Shown here: in pieces, positions 7,549 through 14,351 of the stretch
Numbering within the stretch: position 1 is the first letter of the stretch
Layout of the letters: every line of letters starts with the position of its first letter
From: Thermoleophilaceae bacterium
GTDB lineage: Bacteria > Actinomycetota > Thermoleophilia > Solirubrobacterales > Thermoleophilaceae
Direction: 5' to 3'
Length of the DNA: 18,051 nucleotides
Assembly (NCBI GenBank): GCA_013813135.1
Contig: JACCSF010000287.1
Location: 1-18,051, forward strand
Notes under the pieces: model-generated
What the model was told of the DNA's origin: nothing
Databases searched by the model: none
Seen by the model: only the letters and a program-made list of their open reading frames with translations
Position numbers and translations under genes: made by a program

Positions 7549-8886
7549 GTCCAAGGCGGCGCGCAATGCATGCTCCGCGGCCTCCAGAGTCAGATCCACG
7601 TCGGAATCGGTGTGGCTGTACATGAGGTGGCTGCGTCCCAGATTTTCGGGGACCTCGAACACCCCGCGCCGTGCCAGCTCGCGTCGATAGGTCACGAACA
7701 GCTCCGCGTCGTTTCGCAGCAGGTCCTCGTACCTCGCGACAGGTCCCTCCATGAAGCACATGGTGAACACCGAGCCGTAACCGGTGACCGTGGCCGGGAC
7801 CGATGCGCGCGCGGCGATCTCGCGCAGTCCAGCGCGCATTCGTTCGCCCAAACGGACCAGGTGACCGTGTACGTCGTGGTGCTCGAGAAACTCGATGCTT
7901 GCAAGGGCGGCTGCGACTCCCGGGACGTTGCCGTTGTAGGTCCCCGCAAACCACACGTCGCCGCCGTCGCTGGTGTTGAAGCGGTGCATGTGCTCAAGCC
8001 GGCCGCCCAGCGCCGCAACCGGGAAGCCGTTGCCGAGAGCCTTCGCCATGGTGGTCAGGTCCGGGGTGACGCCGGCGATCGCCTGAAAGCCTCCGAGGTG
8101 GTGACGAAAGCCGGTGATCACCTCATCGAAGATCAAGAGAGAGCCCTCGCGGTCGCACAGCGCCCGAAGCCCTGCGAGGAAACCCTCCGCCGGAAGGATG
8201 CTGGCGGCGTTGTGGGCGATCGGCTCGACCAGCACCGCTGCGATGCACCCCGCGTCCCGCGAGAAGAGGTCCTCCAGAGCCGCGAGGTCGTTGTAGCCAC
8301 AGACCAGGGTGTTCTCGACGGCCGCATCGAGCAAGCCGGCGGAGAAGGGATCGCATCGGCCGACGCGGGATTCGACGCTGAGGTAATTGCGGGCCACGTA
8401 GTCGTGGAAGCCGTGGTAGGCACCCTGGAACTTGACGATCTTTGGACGACCGGTCACGGCGCGAGCAAGCCTGATCGCATGGAGGGTGGCTTCCGAGCCG
8501 CTTCCGCAGAGCAGCACCATCTCGGCCGACGGAACGTGCTGGACGATCTTCTCTGCCAGCGTCACCTCGCCCTCGGTCACTCCGAGGCCGAACAAGACCC
8601 CACGCTCGATCGCCTCCGCCACCGCTCCCACGACCGATGCGTGGGCGTGGCCAAGCAACACGGCGCCGTACGCGGCGTGGTAGTCGATCAAGAGCCGTCC
8701 GTCGAGCGTTTCCATTCGGCCCCCCGATCCCGACCGGATGCACAACGGTGGCTGCACCCGGCGCTTGGCCGTGTTGACGCCGCCGGGTATCGACCGCTTC
8801 GCACGATCCAGCATCCGCTGGGACTTCGTTTGGGTGGTGACCGATTCGTGCAGAGGAACTTCGTCTCCCCAGCCGCCCACCGTCAT
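7498..8886 (-). CDS. Class III PLP aminotransferase, glutamate-1-semialdehyde-aminomutase-like
   Basis: A 462-residue fold-type I enzyme. Visible PLP-binding elements are GSGSEAT (128–134), FDEVITGF (253–260) with the cofactor-contacting aspartate, Schiff-base lysine K282 in TMAKALGNG, and GTYNGN (315–320). The opening SIPGGVNTAKR resembles HemL, but the context is not haem synthesis, so an amino-transfer to a keto-sugar or keto-cyclitol is more likely. C7N-aminocyclitol clusters use an aminotransferase at this step. The start at 8886 overlaps the stop of the VOC gene by 4 nt (ATGA); a GTG at 8880 is better spaced from GGGAGG and is an alternative. A long N-terminal extension to 9078 would be translated VOC-gene DNA and is rejected. 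It is the last gene of the iolD operon. Confidence 0.9.
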   Translation of the reverse strand: MTVGGWGDEVPLHESVTTQTKSQRMLDRAKRSIPGGVNTAKRRVQPPLCIRSGSGGRMETLDGRLLIDYHAAYGAVLLGHAHASVVGAVAEAIERGVLFGLGVTEGEVTLAEKIVQHVPSAEMVLLCGSGSEATLHAIRLARAVTGRPKIVKFQGAYHGFHDYVARNYLSVESRVGRCDPFSAGLLDAAVENTLVCGYNDLAALEDLFSRDAGCIAAVLVEPIAHNAASILPAEGFLAGLRALCDREGSLLIFDEVITGFRHHLGGFQAIAGVTPDLTTMAKALGNGFPVAALGGRLEHMHRFNTSDGGDVWFAGTYNGNVPGVAAALASIEFLEHHDVHGHLVRLGERMRAGLREIAARASVPATVTGYGSVFTMCFMEGPVARYEDLLRNDAELFVTYRRELARRGVFEVPENLGRSHLMYSHTDSDVDLTLEAAEHALRAALDSIARRQPGDILLEGHP

Positions 8887-9380
8887 CCCTCCCGGTTGGA
8901 GTAGGTCCGCTCGTGGCTGTGCGAATAGAGCTCGATGATGTTTCCGTCCGGGTCCTCGCAGTAGCACGCGCGATACGGCTCCCCGGGAAAGAGCTCCCAG
9001 ATCCGCGACGTGCGCTGCCGTCCCCCGGTCTCGGCGATGCGCTCGGCGAGGCGCTCGATACCCCGCGTGGCGAGGCATAGATGGGAGACGCCGGTCTTCC
9101 AGTACTCGAAGTTCTCGCGGCGGCGCTCAGTCGACGGCTCGAGGAACTCGAATAGCTCGATCGCCACACCGTTCGCGCTAGTGAGATGCGCTTGGCGGAA
9201 GCGGCGGAAGCGGTCGCCGAACACGTCCGCCGCCACCGCTCCGCCATGGCCTTCATCCGCCTGCACCTCGACGGGCCACCCGATCTGTTCGAACTCCAGC
9301 ACATCGCCATACCAGCGAAGCGCCCGGTCGAGATCGGTCACCGTCACACCCACGTGAGTGATCGCAGGCGGCGCTGTCAT
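8883..9380 (-). CDS. VOC (glyoxalase/dioxygenase fold) protein, possible epimerase
   Basis: A 165-residue protein of two paired VOC modules. Four metal-ligand positions are in place: H9 in ITHVGV, E75 in AIELFEF, H100 in VSHLCL and E150 in GNIIELYS; DPDGNIIE is the family hallmark. VOC proteins include glyoxalases, extradiol dioxygenases and epimerases. In validamycin and cetoniacytone pathways the epimerase following the sugar-phosphate cyclase is a VOC protein (ValD, CetB), and here the gene lies directly between a cyclase and an aminotransferase, so epimerisation is an attractive guess. The ATG at 9380 overlaps the cyclase stop as ATGA, and its own stop overlaps the aminotransferase start likewise. 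There is no separate ribosome-binding site, which implies coupled translation. Confidence 0.88.
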   Translation of the reverse strand: MTAPPAITHVGVTVTDLDRALRWYGDVLEFEQIGWPVEVQADEGHGGAVAADVFGDRFRRFRQAHLTSANGVAIELFEFLEPSTERRRENFEYWKTGVSHLCLATRGIERLAERIAETGGRQRTSRIWELFPGEPYRACYCEDPDGNIIELYSHSHERTYSNREG

Positions 9381-10552
9381 CGCGGCACGTCGACGCCACA
9401 GGCGGCCAGCGCCGCACGCAGCTCGTCGGGGGTGACGTCGTCGGCGATCACGGTTTCGCCGAGGTCCAGCGGCAGGACGAACCGATAGCCGCCGCCGCGT
9501 ATCAGGCGGATGCGCTCGACACCCGCGAGCAGCCGCTCGGCGTCCAGCCGCGCGGGAAGCTCGTCTGCGGTGGTCGGGAGGCCGACGCGCCGGAGCAGCC
9601 CGAGGATCCTTCCCAGCGTGGGTGAGGGCAGCAGCCCTCGTGCGGCAGCCATGCGCGCTTCGACGACCATCCCGAAAGCCACCGCCTCGCCGTGCAGCAG
9701 CGCGCTGTAATCCGTGACGGTCTCGAGCGGATGGGCGAGCGCGTGGCCGAATCCCAGGGTGCGGCGCGAGTCCTCCTCGTACGGGTCTCGGGCGATGAGC
9801 TCGGCCTTGATCGCGCTCGCCCCGTGCACGAGCCGCTGGAGCGCCTCCAGGTCTCCCGCCAGGATCGGCTCTGCGCATTCCTCGATCAGGTCCCAGTACG
9901 CGGGCGAGGCGATGATCGCCTTCTTGATCGACTCCGCCAGGCCGGCGCGCAGCTGACGCCGGTCGAGGGTCTGGAGGTAGGAGACGTCGGAGATCACCCC
10001 GCGCGGTTGAGCAAAGCCGCCGATGAGGTTCTTGGCCACGGCGTGGTTCACGGCCAGCTTGCCGCCAATGCCGGCGTCGACCTGTCCGACGAGCGTGGTC
10101 GGCAGGTTCACGTAAGGCACGCCGCGCATGTATGCGCTGGCGACCCAGCCGCCCATGTCGATGACGACCCCGCCGCCGAAGATCACGATCACGTCGTTGC
10201 GAGCGAGTTGTGTACCGGTCAGCCAGTCGAGCAGGTCAAGCGCCTGTGGCAGCGTCTTATGGCGCTCGCCGGCGGGGATAGCAACCATCTCCGGCTCGAT
10301 CCCCGCCTCGCCGAGCGCCCTGAGCAGCCCTGCCCCGTGCAGCTCCGCGACGGTTCGGTCGGTTATGACGGCTACGTTCGCGTCACCAATCAGCTCCAGT
10401 AGATGCTCCAGGGTTTCGGGCATCGATCGCGTGACGACGATGGGATAGCTCTCGTGACGCCGCGCGCGCCCCTCGACGGCGGCGCCCGGCGCGGGGAGGT
10501 CGATCGCGTCGCAGGTACGGACCAGATCCGGGCTGAGCAGCTCTGTCGGCAT
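9377..10552 (-). CDS. AroB-like sugar-phosphate cyclase, probably not dehydroquinate synthase
   Basis: A 391-residue member of the dehydroquinate-synthase fold. The NAD+ site reads FGGGVVIDMGG (125–135), then LPTTLVGQVDAGIGGK (150–165); metal ligands are E207 (AGLAESIK), H270 and H287 (LLHGEA); K249 and R263 of the phosphate/substrate pocket are kept. Compared from memory with E. coli AroB, the asparagine before the GH motif is glycine (G267), GHTFGH reads GHALAH, and the C-terminal DKK region reads IRL (348–350), so a catalytic lysine is missing. This suggests another sugar-phosphate cyclase, perhaps acting on sedoheptulose 7-phosphate or a hexose phosphate to give a ketocyclitol. The ATG at 10552 has GGAG nine nt upstream; an ATG at 10588 has none. 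It is coupled to the VOC gene. Confidence 0.85.
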   Translation of the reverse strand: MPTELLSPDLVRTCDAIDLPAPGAAVEGRARRHESYPIVVTRSMPETLEHLLELIGDANVAVITDRTVAELHGAGLLRALGEAGIEPEMVAIPAGERHKTLPQALDLLDWLTGTQLARNDVIVIFGGGVVIDMGGWVASAYMRGVPYVNLPTTLVGQVDAGIGGKLAVNHAVAKNLIGGFAQPRGVISDVSYLQTLDRRQLRAGLAESIKKAIIASPAYWDLIEECAEPILAGDLEALQRLVHGASAIKAELIARDPYEEDSRRTLGFGHALAHPLETVTDYSALLHGEAVAFGMVVEARMAAARGLLPSPTLGRILGLLRRVGLPTTADELPARLDAERLLAGVERIRLIRGGGYRFVLPLDLGETVIADDVTPDELRAALAACGVDVPR

Positions 10553-10603
10553 CGGGCAAGTCTCCGCGCGCGCTCGCGGCCGAGACATCGTTCGATCGAC
10601 GAG

Positions 10604-11566
10604 TCAGCGGGCGCTGCCGGGCGCGCGATCGCCCGCTGGGAGGGACTCGGTCAGCGCCTCGGGGTTCAGCACGTTGGCCGGACGCTCGCCGGCCAGCACG
10701 CTTTGAACGTCTCGGGCGAGGGAGTGGAAGACCTGCTCGTTCCAGCGCGACGTCAGCCCGACCGCGTGAGGCGTGCAGATCGCTCGCGGGTCCGCGTAGA
10801 GCCGATGGCCCTGATCCGGCGGCTCGCACGGGAAGACGTCGAGCGCGACCGCCGAGAGCCGGCCGCTCGCCAGCGCATCGGCCAGCACATCCTCACTCTC
10901 AACGATCTGCCCGCGGGCGACATTGACCAGGATGGCGCCCGGCTTCACGCGCGCCAGAAGCCGGCGATCGACCAGCCCGCGGGTCTGGTCGGTCAGCTCG
11001 CAGTGCAGGGTGATCACGTCGGCACGCTCCAGCAGCTCCTCGAGCGGCACGAGCTCGGCGTGCGGCTCGCCGAAGTCGTCGAGCGCCGGGTCGTACGCGA
11101 TCACCTCCATTCCCAGCCCCTGGCAAAGTCGCGCCACCTGCCGCCCGATCGAGCCGAAGCCGACTATGCCGAGACAGGCGCCTTCGATGTCGAGTACGGA
11201 CACGTCGTAGCGGGACGCCCAGAGCGAGTCGTGTACCACGGCTCCAAGCTCGCGCAGCCGCTTGGCCGCCGCAAGCACAAGAGCGACCGTTCCCTCCGCG
11301 ACCGGCTGAGTACCGACGCCGGGCGCGTAGACGATCGGGATGCCGAGGCGAGTCGCCGCGTCGACGTCGAGATTGTCGTAGCCCGCTCCGGTCCGGGCGA
11401 TCGCTCGCAGGTCGGGCAGACGGCCGAGCGCCCGCGCGTCGAGTCGTGTGCCGCGGACGATGAGCACCTCGGCCGACCAATCGTCCGGACGCACGACTAT
11501 CTCCCCCAGCGGGGCGAAGGCCCGGCGTGCCACGGGCGGAACCTCGGCAGTGGCAACGATCCTCAC
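10604..11566 (-). CDS. D-2-hydroxyacid dehydrogenase family protein
   Basis: A 320-residue NAD(P)-dependent enzyme of the phosphoglycerate/glyoxylate-reductase group. The nucleotide site is GIVGFGSIG (133–141); catalytic residues are R219 in VNVARGQIV, E248 in DVFPCEPP and H267 in TPHAVG. It should interconvert a 2-keto acid and a D-2-hydroxy acid, which would suit the linear acids produced downstream of ring opening by IolD. The extended substrate-binding N-domain of serine-pathway enzymes and any ACT domain are absent. The start is GTG at 11566, overlapping the iolD stop by 4 nt (GTGA). A longer in-frame reading up to 12145 is translated antisense-frame iolD DNA. The cyclase gene follows after a gap of about 50 nt. 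Confidence 0.92.
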   Translation of the reverse strand: MRIVATAEVPPVARRAFAPLGEIVVRPDDWSAEVLIVRGTRLDARALGRLPDLRAIARTGAGYDNLDVDAATRLGIPIVYAPGVGTQPVAEGTVALVLAAAKRLRELGAVVHDSLWASRYDVSVLDIEGACLGIVGFGSIGRQVARLCQGLGMEVIAYDPALDDFGEPHAELVPLEELLERADVITLHCELTDQTRGLVDRRLLARVKPGAILVNVARGQIVESEDVLADALASGRLSAVALDVFPCEPPDQGHRLYADPRAICTPHAVGLTSRWNEQVFHSLARDVQSVLAGERPANVLNPEALTESLPAGDRAPGSAR

Positions 11567-13431
11567 GGCGTCCGCGTGTGGAAGCGCTGAAGCGCCCGGC
11601 CGAGGGCATGCTCGGCTGCGAGCTCGCGCGTCTCGCGCCGCTCCGACACCTCCGCGACACCGACGTCCCACCAACAGCCGGAATCGAGCATCAGGCGGTG
11701 AGGTTCGACCCGCGCGACGATCACCACCGGGCCGGAGTCCCTGCGGGCCGCTGCGAGCGCGTCTCGGAGCTCCTCGAGCGTGGTGGCGTGGTACGCGGTG
11801 CACCCGAGGCTGCGGGCGTTGGCGGCGTAGTCCACATCGACATAGTCGCCATCGGGCCCGCGAAACTCGAGCCCGAAGCTCCGGCCCGTGCGATTGCGCT
11901 GGAGCGCGTGGATCGACTGGTAGCCGCCGTTCTCGAAGACCAGCACGGTCAGCTTGAGGCCCTCTTGCCCTGCGGTGACGAGCTCGCCGGTGCTGCCCAT
12001 CAAGTAGGTGCCGTCGCCGATCACCACATAGATCTCGTCCGCGTCGGGCATGGCCATCCGGACTCCCAGGGCCGCCGGGATCTCGCCACTCATGCACGAG
12101 AAGCCCACCTCCATCAGGCACCGCTCTCCCCGGTCTGAGTCCCACATCTTGTGAATGTCGACGTGCGGTGTGCCGGACGCCACCACTAGCCAGTCCCGCG
12201 CCGTCGCCGTCTCGTTGAGAACCCGCAGAGCCTGGCCCTGTGTCATCCGCTCCCCCTCGCGTGGCCGGAGGTCCTCGGCGAGGTCGTGGTCCCAGCGGTT
12301 ACGCTCGGCGAGCGCCCGCTCGCGCCACTCGTCGGCCGCTCGCCAGCCGTCGGCAGCGAGCGCGTCGGTGAGGGCACGCAGGCCGAGCTTTGCATCGGAT
12401 ACGAGCGGGAAGGCACCGAGCTTGTGCGCGTCGCGAGGCACGACGTTCAGGCCAATGAAGCGGACGTCCGGGTGTTGGAAGAGCGAATGAGACCCGGTGG
12501 TGAGATCGATCAGGCGGCTGCCGACGGACAGGATCAGGTCAGCTTCGCGGGCGAGGTCATTCGCCGCCCTGGTGCCGGTGACGCCGAGCCCACCGACGGC
12601 CAGTGCGCAGCCGCGCAGCGCACCCTTGCCGGCCGAGGTCTCCGCCACGGGCACGCCCAGACGCTCCGACAGCTCGGCAAGCTCGGGTAGCGCTTCGGAG
12701 TAGTGGACCCCGCCGCCAGCGATGAGAAGCGGGCGTTCACACGTTCGGAAGGCCTCCACTGCCGCAGCCAGCTCGGCCTCGGCCGGCGGGCGGCGGCTGA
12801 CCCGCCATGTGCGCGGCTCGAAGAAGCTCGCTGGATAGTCGTACGCCTCCGCTTGGACGTCCTGGTGAAGCGAGAGCGTCACCGCGCCGGTCTCCGCAGG
12901 GTCGAGCAGGATCCGCATGGCCTCGGGCAGCGCGGTGAGCAGCTGCTCAGGCCTGGTGATCCGGTCGAAGAACGCGCTCAGGGGCCGAAAGGCATCGTTG
13001 ACGGTCAGGTCGGCCTCGCGCGGGTGTTCGAGCGCCTGCATCACTGGATCTGGGCGGCGATGCGAAAACGTGTCTGACGGCAGTAGCAGGACTGGAACGC
13101 GGTTCACGGTCGCCGTCGCGGCGCCCGTGAGCAGGTTGGTCGAGCCGGGGCCGATCGAGGCGGTGCAGGCCAGCGTGGAGAGCAGGTTGCTCGCGCGCGC
13201 GTAACCGATCGCCGCGTGAACCATCGCCTGCTCGCTCTTTGGCTGGTGGAAGCTCAGCCCGTGCCCGGCCTCCTCCTCCAGGGCGGGACCGACGCCACAC
13301 ACGTTGCCGTGGCCGAAGATGCCGAAGATGCCCGGCACGGCCCGCCTGCGGCTTCCGTCGCGCTCGCTCCATTGGCTGGTCAAATAACGCACGACCCCCT
13401 GTCCCGCCGTGACGCGGATGCGCTGGTGCAT
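11563..13431 (-). CDS. iolD: 3D-(3,5/4)-trihydroxycyclohexane-1,2-dione hydrolase (IolD)
   Basis: A 622-residue ThDP-dependent enzyme that matches B. subtilis IolD along its length: FGIFGHGNVCG (36–46), activating glutamate E68 in KSEQAMVHAA, the IolD-type RRPDPVMQ (125–132), ThDP/Mg motif GDG (472–474) with N501, CWWDVGVAEVSE (586–597) near the C-terminus. IolD opens the cyclohexane-dione ring in inositol catabolism, giving 5-deoxy-glucuronate. Here it heads an operon with a cyclase, VOC protein and aminotransferase, so its substrate may be a related cyclic dione. ATG at 13431 is chosen because homology begins at that residue; a TTG at 13488 would extend it into the promoter. No ribosome-binding site is present, and a TAGCAT box 7 nt upstream suggests a leaderless message. 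Confidence 0.9.
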   Translation of the reverse strand: MHQRIRVTAGQGVVRYLTSQWSERDGSRRRAVPGIFGIFGHGNVCGVGPALEEEAGHGLSFHQPKSEQAMVHAAIGYARASNLLSTLACTASIGPGSTNLLTGAATATVNRVPVLLLPSDTFSHRRPDPVMQALEHPREADLTVNDAFRPLSAFFDRITRPEQLLTALPEAMRILLDPAETGAVTLSLHQDVQAEAYDYPASFFEPRTWRVSRRPPAEAELAAAVEAFRTCERPLLIAGGGVHYSEALPELAELSERLGVPVAETSAGKGALRGCALAVGGLGVTGTRAANDLAREADLILSVGSRLIDLTTGSHSLFQHPDVRFIGLNVVPRDAHKLGAFPLVSDAKLGLRALTDALAADGWRAADEWRERALAERNRWDHDLAEDLRPREGERMTQGQALRVLNETATARDWLVVASGTPHVDIHKMWDSDRGERCLMEVGFSCMSGEIPAALGVRMAMPDADEIYVVIGDGTYLMGSTGELVTAGQEGLKLTVLVFENGGYQSIHALQRNRTGRSFGLEFRGPDGDYVDVDYAANARSLGCTAYHATTLEELRDALAAARRDSGPVVIVARVEPHRLMLDSGCWWDVGVAEVSERRETRELAAEHALGRALQRFHTRTP

Positions 13432-13438
13432 CGCGGCG

Positions 13439-13466
13439 ATGCTAGAAACCGGCGGTCCGAGGACAA
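13439..13466 (-). promoter_or_regulatory. Candidate promoter for a leaderless iolD message
   Basis: On the minus strand TTGTCC (13466–13461) and TAGCAT (13444–13439) are 16 nt apart. TAGCAT fits the actinobacterial TANNNT -10 pattern, and its end is 7 nt from the iolD ATG, so transcription would begin at or next to the start codon. An approximate dyad AGATCGGTCT (13473–13482) and a GGCGGT/ACCGCC pair (13451–13456, 13488–13493) lie around it and could be operator parts. All are weak matches taken by eye. Confidence 0.35.
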
Positions 13467-13493
13467 AGAGCCAGATCGGTCTCTCCAACCGCC

Positions 13494-14288
13494 TTGACCG
13501 ACCTGGTGCGCCACTGGTTAACTCATCGAATCTCTTCGCTACATCGCGAGGTCATGGGAGTGCTGCTGGGAGACATCGCGGCAGGCGCCGTGGCGGAGGG
13601 GGAGCGGCTGCCGAGCCTCACCCAGCTCGCCGCTCAGTTCAAGGTGAGCACCGGCGTCATCCGCGAATGCCAGCGCGCGCTCGCCGAGCGCGGTGTGCTG
13701 TCCGTTCGCCATGGCCGCCGGGCCGTGGTTCGGCCCGAGGGGGAGTGGGATGTGTTCGATCCAGATGTGCTTGCGGCGCTGGTCGGTGGGGCTCGAAGCG
13801 CTCACGTGCTGGCGGAGTACCTCGAATCGCGGCGCGTCCTCGAGGTAGAGGCCGCCGGCTTGGCCGCCGAGCGCGCCACGCCCGCCGCGGTGCAGCAACT
13901 CTCCACCGCCTTCGCCGCAATGCTCGCCGCGGCCGAGCGCGCACGCACCAACCCGGCCGCCGAGCCGCTCTATCAGCAGGCCGACATCGACTTCCACAGG
14001 GCGATCATCCAGGCGGCCGGCAACCGCCCGCTGGCGCGCATGGCCGAGCCGATCCACCGAGCCCTCACAGCCACCTTCGCCGCGCTCGCCCGCCCCCAGA
14101 CGCGCTTCGAGCGCGGGCTGCCCGAGCACGCGCGCATCCTTGAGGCGATCAAGGGCGGTGACTCGGCCCGCGCGCGCCTGGCGATGCGGGAGCACCTGCT
14201 GACAGTCGAGGGCTACCTGCACGAGCGCACCGCGGCGTCGGCGCCCGACGGGGGCGCAGCCGTAACCGGGATGAACTTGTCCCGCTGA
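13494..14288 (+). CDS. GntR-family transcriptional regulator with FCD domain
   Basis: This protein of up to 264 residues has an N-terminal winged helix (about 17–82: GERLPSLTQLAAQFKVSTG, then VIRECQRALAERGVLSVRHG) and a helical FCD effector domain with DIDFHRAIIQAAGNRPL and a later EHARILEAI. FCD regulators typically repress sugar-acid catabolic genes and release DNA on binding an acid or phosphorylated ligand. It is divergent from iolD, about 60 nt away, so it probably controls iolD and itself. The start is unclear: TTG 13494, GTG 13506 and ATG 13554 are all in frame and none has a good ribosome-binding site. Homology to helix 1 favours one of the first two, whereas a TTGACC-N17-GTTAAC promoter-like pair at 13494–13522 would favour ATG 13554. 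Confidence 0.9.
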   Translation: MTDLVRHWLTHRISSLHREVMGVLLGDIAAGAVAEGERLPSLTQLAAQFKVSTGVIRECQRALAERGVLSVRHGRRAVVRPEGEWDVFDPDVLAALVGGARSAHVLAEYLESRRVLEVEAAGLAAERATPAAVQQLSTAFAAMLAAAERARTNPAAEPLYQQADIDFHRAIIQAAGNRPLARMAEPIHRALTATFAALARPQTRFERGLPEHARILEAIKGGDSARARLAMREHLLTVEGYLHERTAASAPDGGAAVTGMNLSR

Positions 14289-14290
14289 GA

Positions 14291-14309
14291 GCTTCGGACC
14301 GAACGAAGC
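14291..14309. promoter_or_regulatory. Inverted repeat 1 between GntR and aldolase genes
   Basis: GCTTCG (14291–14296) pairs with CGAAGC (14304–14309) across 7 nt. Inside is a tighter dyad, TTCGG-A-CCGAA (14293–14303). It could be a regulator operator for the aldolase-led genes or a stem-loop at the end of the GntR message; no T-run follows. Confidence 0.45.
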
Positions 14310-14310
14310 G

Positions 14311-14328
14311 CCCTCGGGCCCACGAGGG
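14311..14328 (+). promoter_or_regulatory. Inverted repeat 2, overlapping the ribosome-binding site region
   Basis: CCCTCG (14311–14316) pairs exactly with CGAGGG (14323–14328) across 6 nt. The right arm contains the only Shine-Dalgarno-like sequence (GAGGGA, 14324–14329) ahead of the aldolase. In RNA the stem would hide that site, so it could act in translational control or attenuation. Confidence 0.45.
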
Positions 14329-14351
14329 AAGTCATCGTATGACTCGCACTC

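Noticed and set aside
7498..9078. Aminotransferase as hemL with a 526-residue reading
   Set aside because: The extra N-terminus is the VOC gene read in another frame, and the operon has no haem genes.
8883..9878. 331-residue VOC protein
   Set aside because: The first half is an arginine-rich shadow of the cyclase gene; the VOC fold begins at ATG 9380.
9377..10588. Calling the cyclase housekeeping aroB
   Set aside because: Key substrate residues differ from AroB and the neighbours are VOC, aminotransferase and iolD, not shikimate genes.
10604..12145. 513-residue hydroxyacid dehydrogenase
   Set aside because: The N-terminal part is out-of-frame iolD DNA; the real start is GTG 11566.
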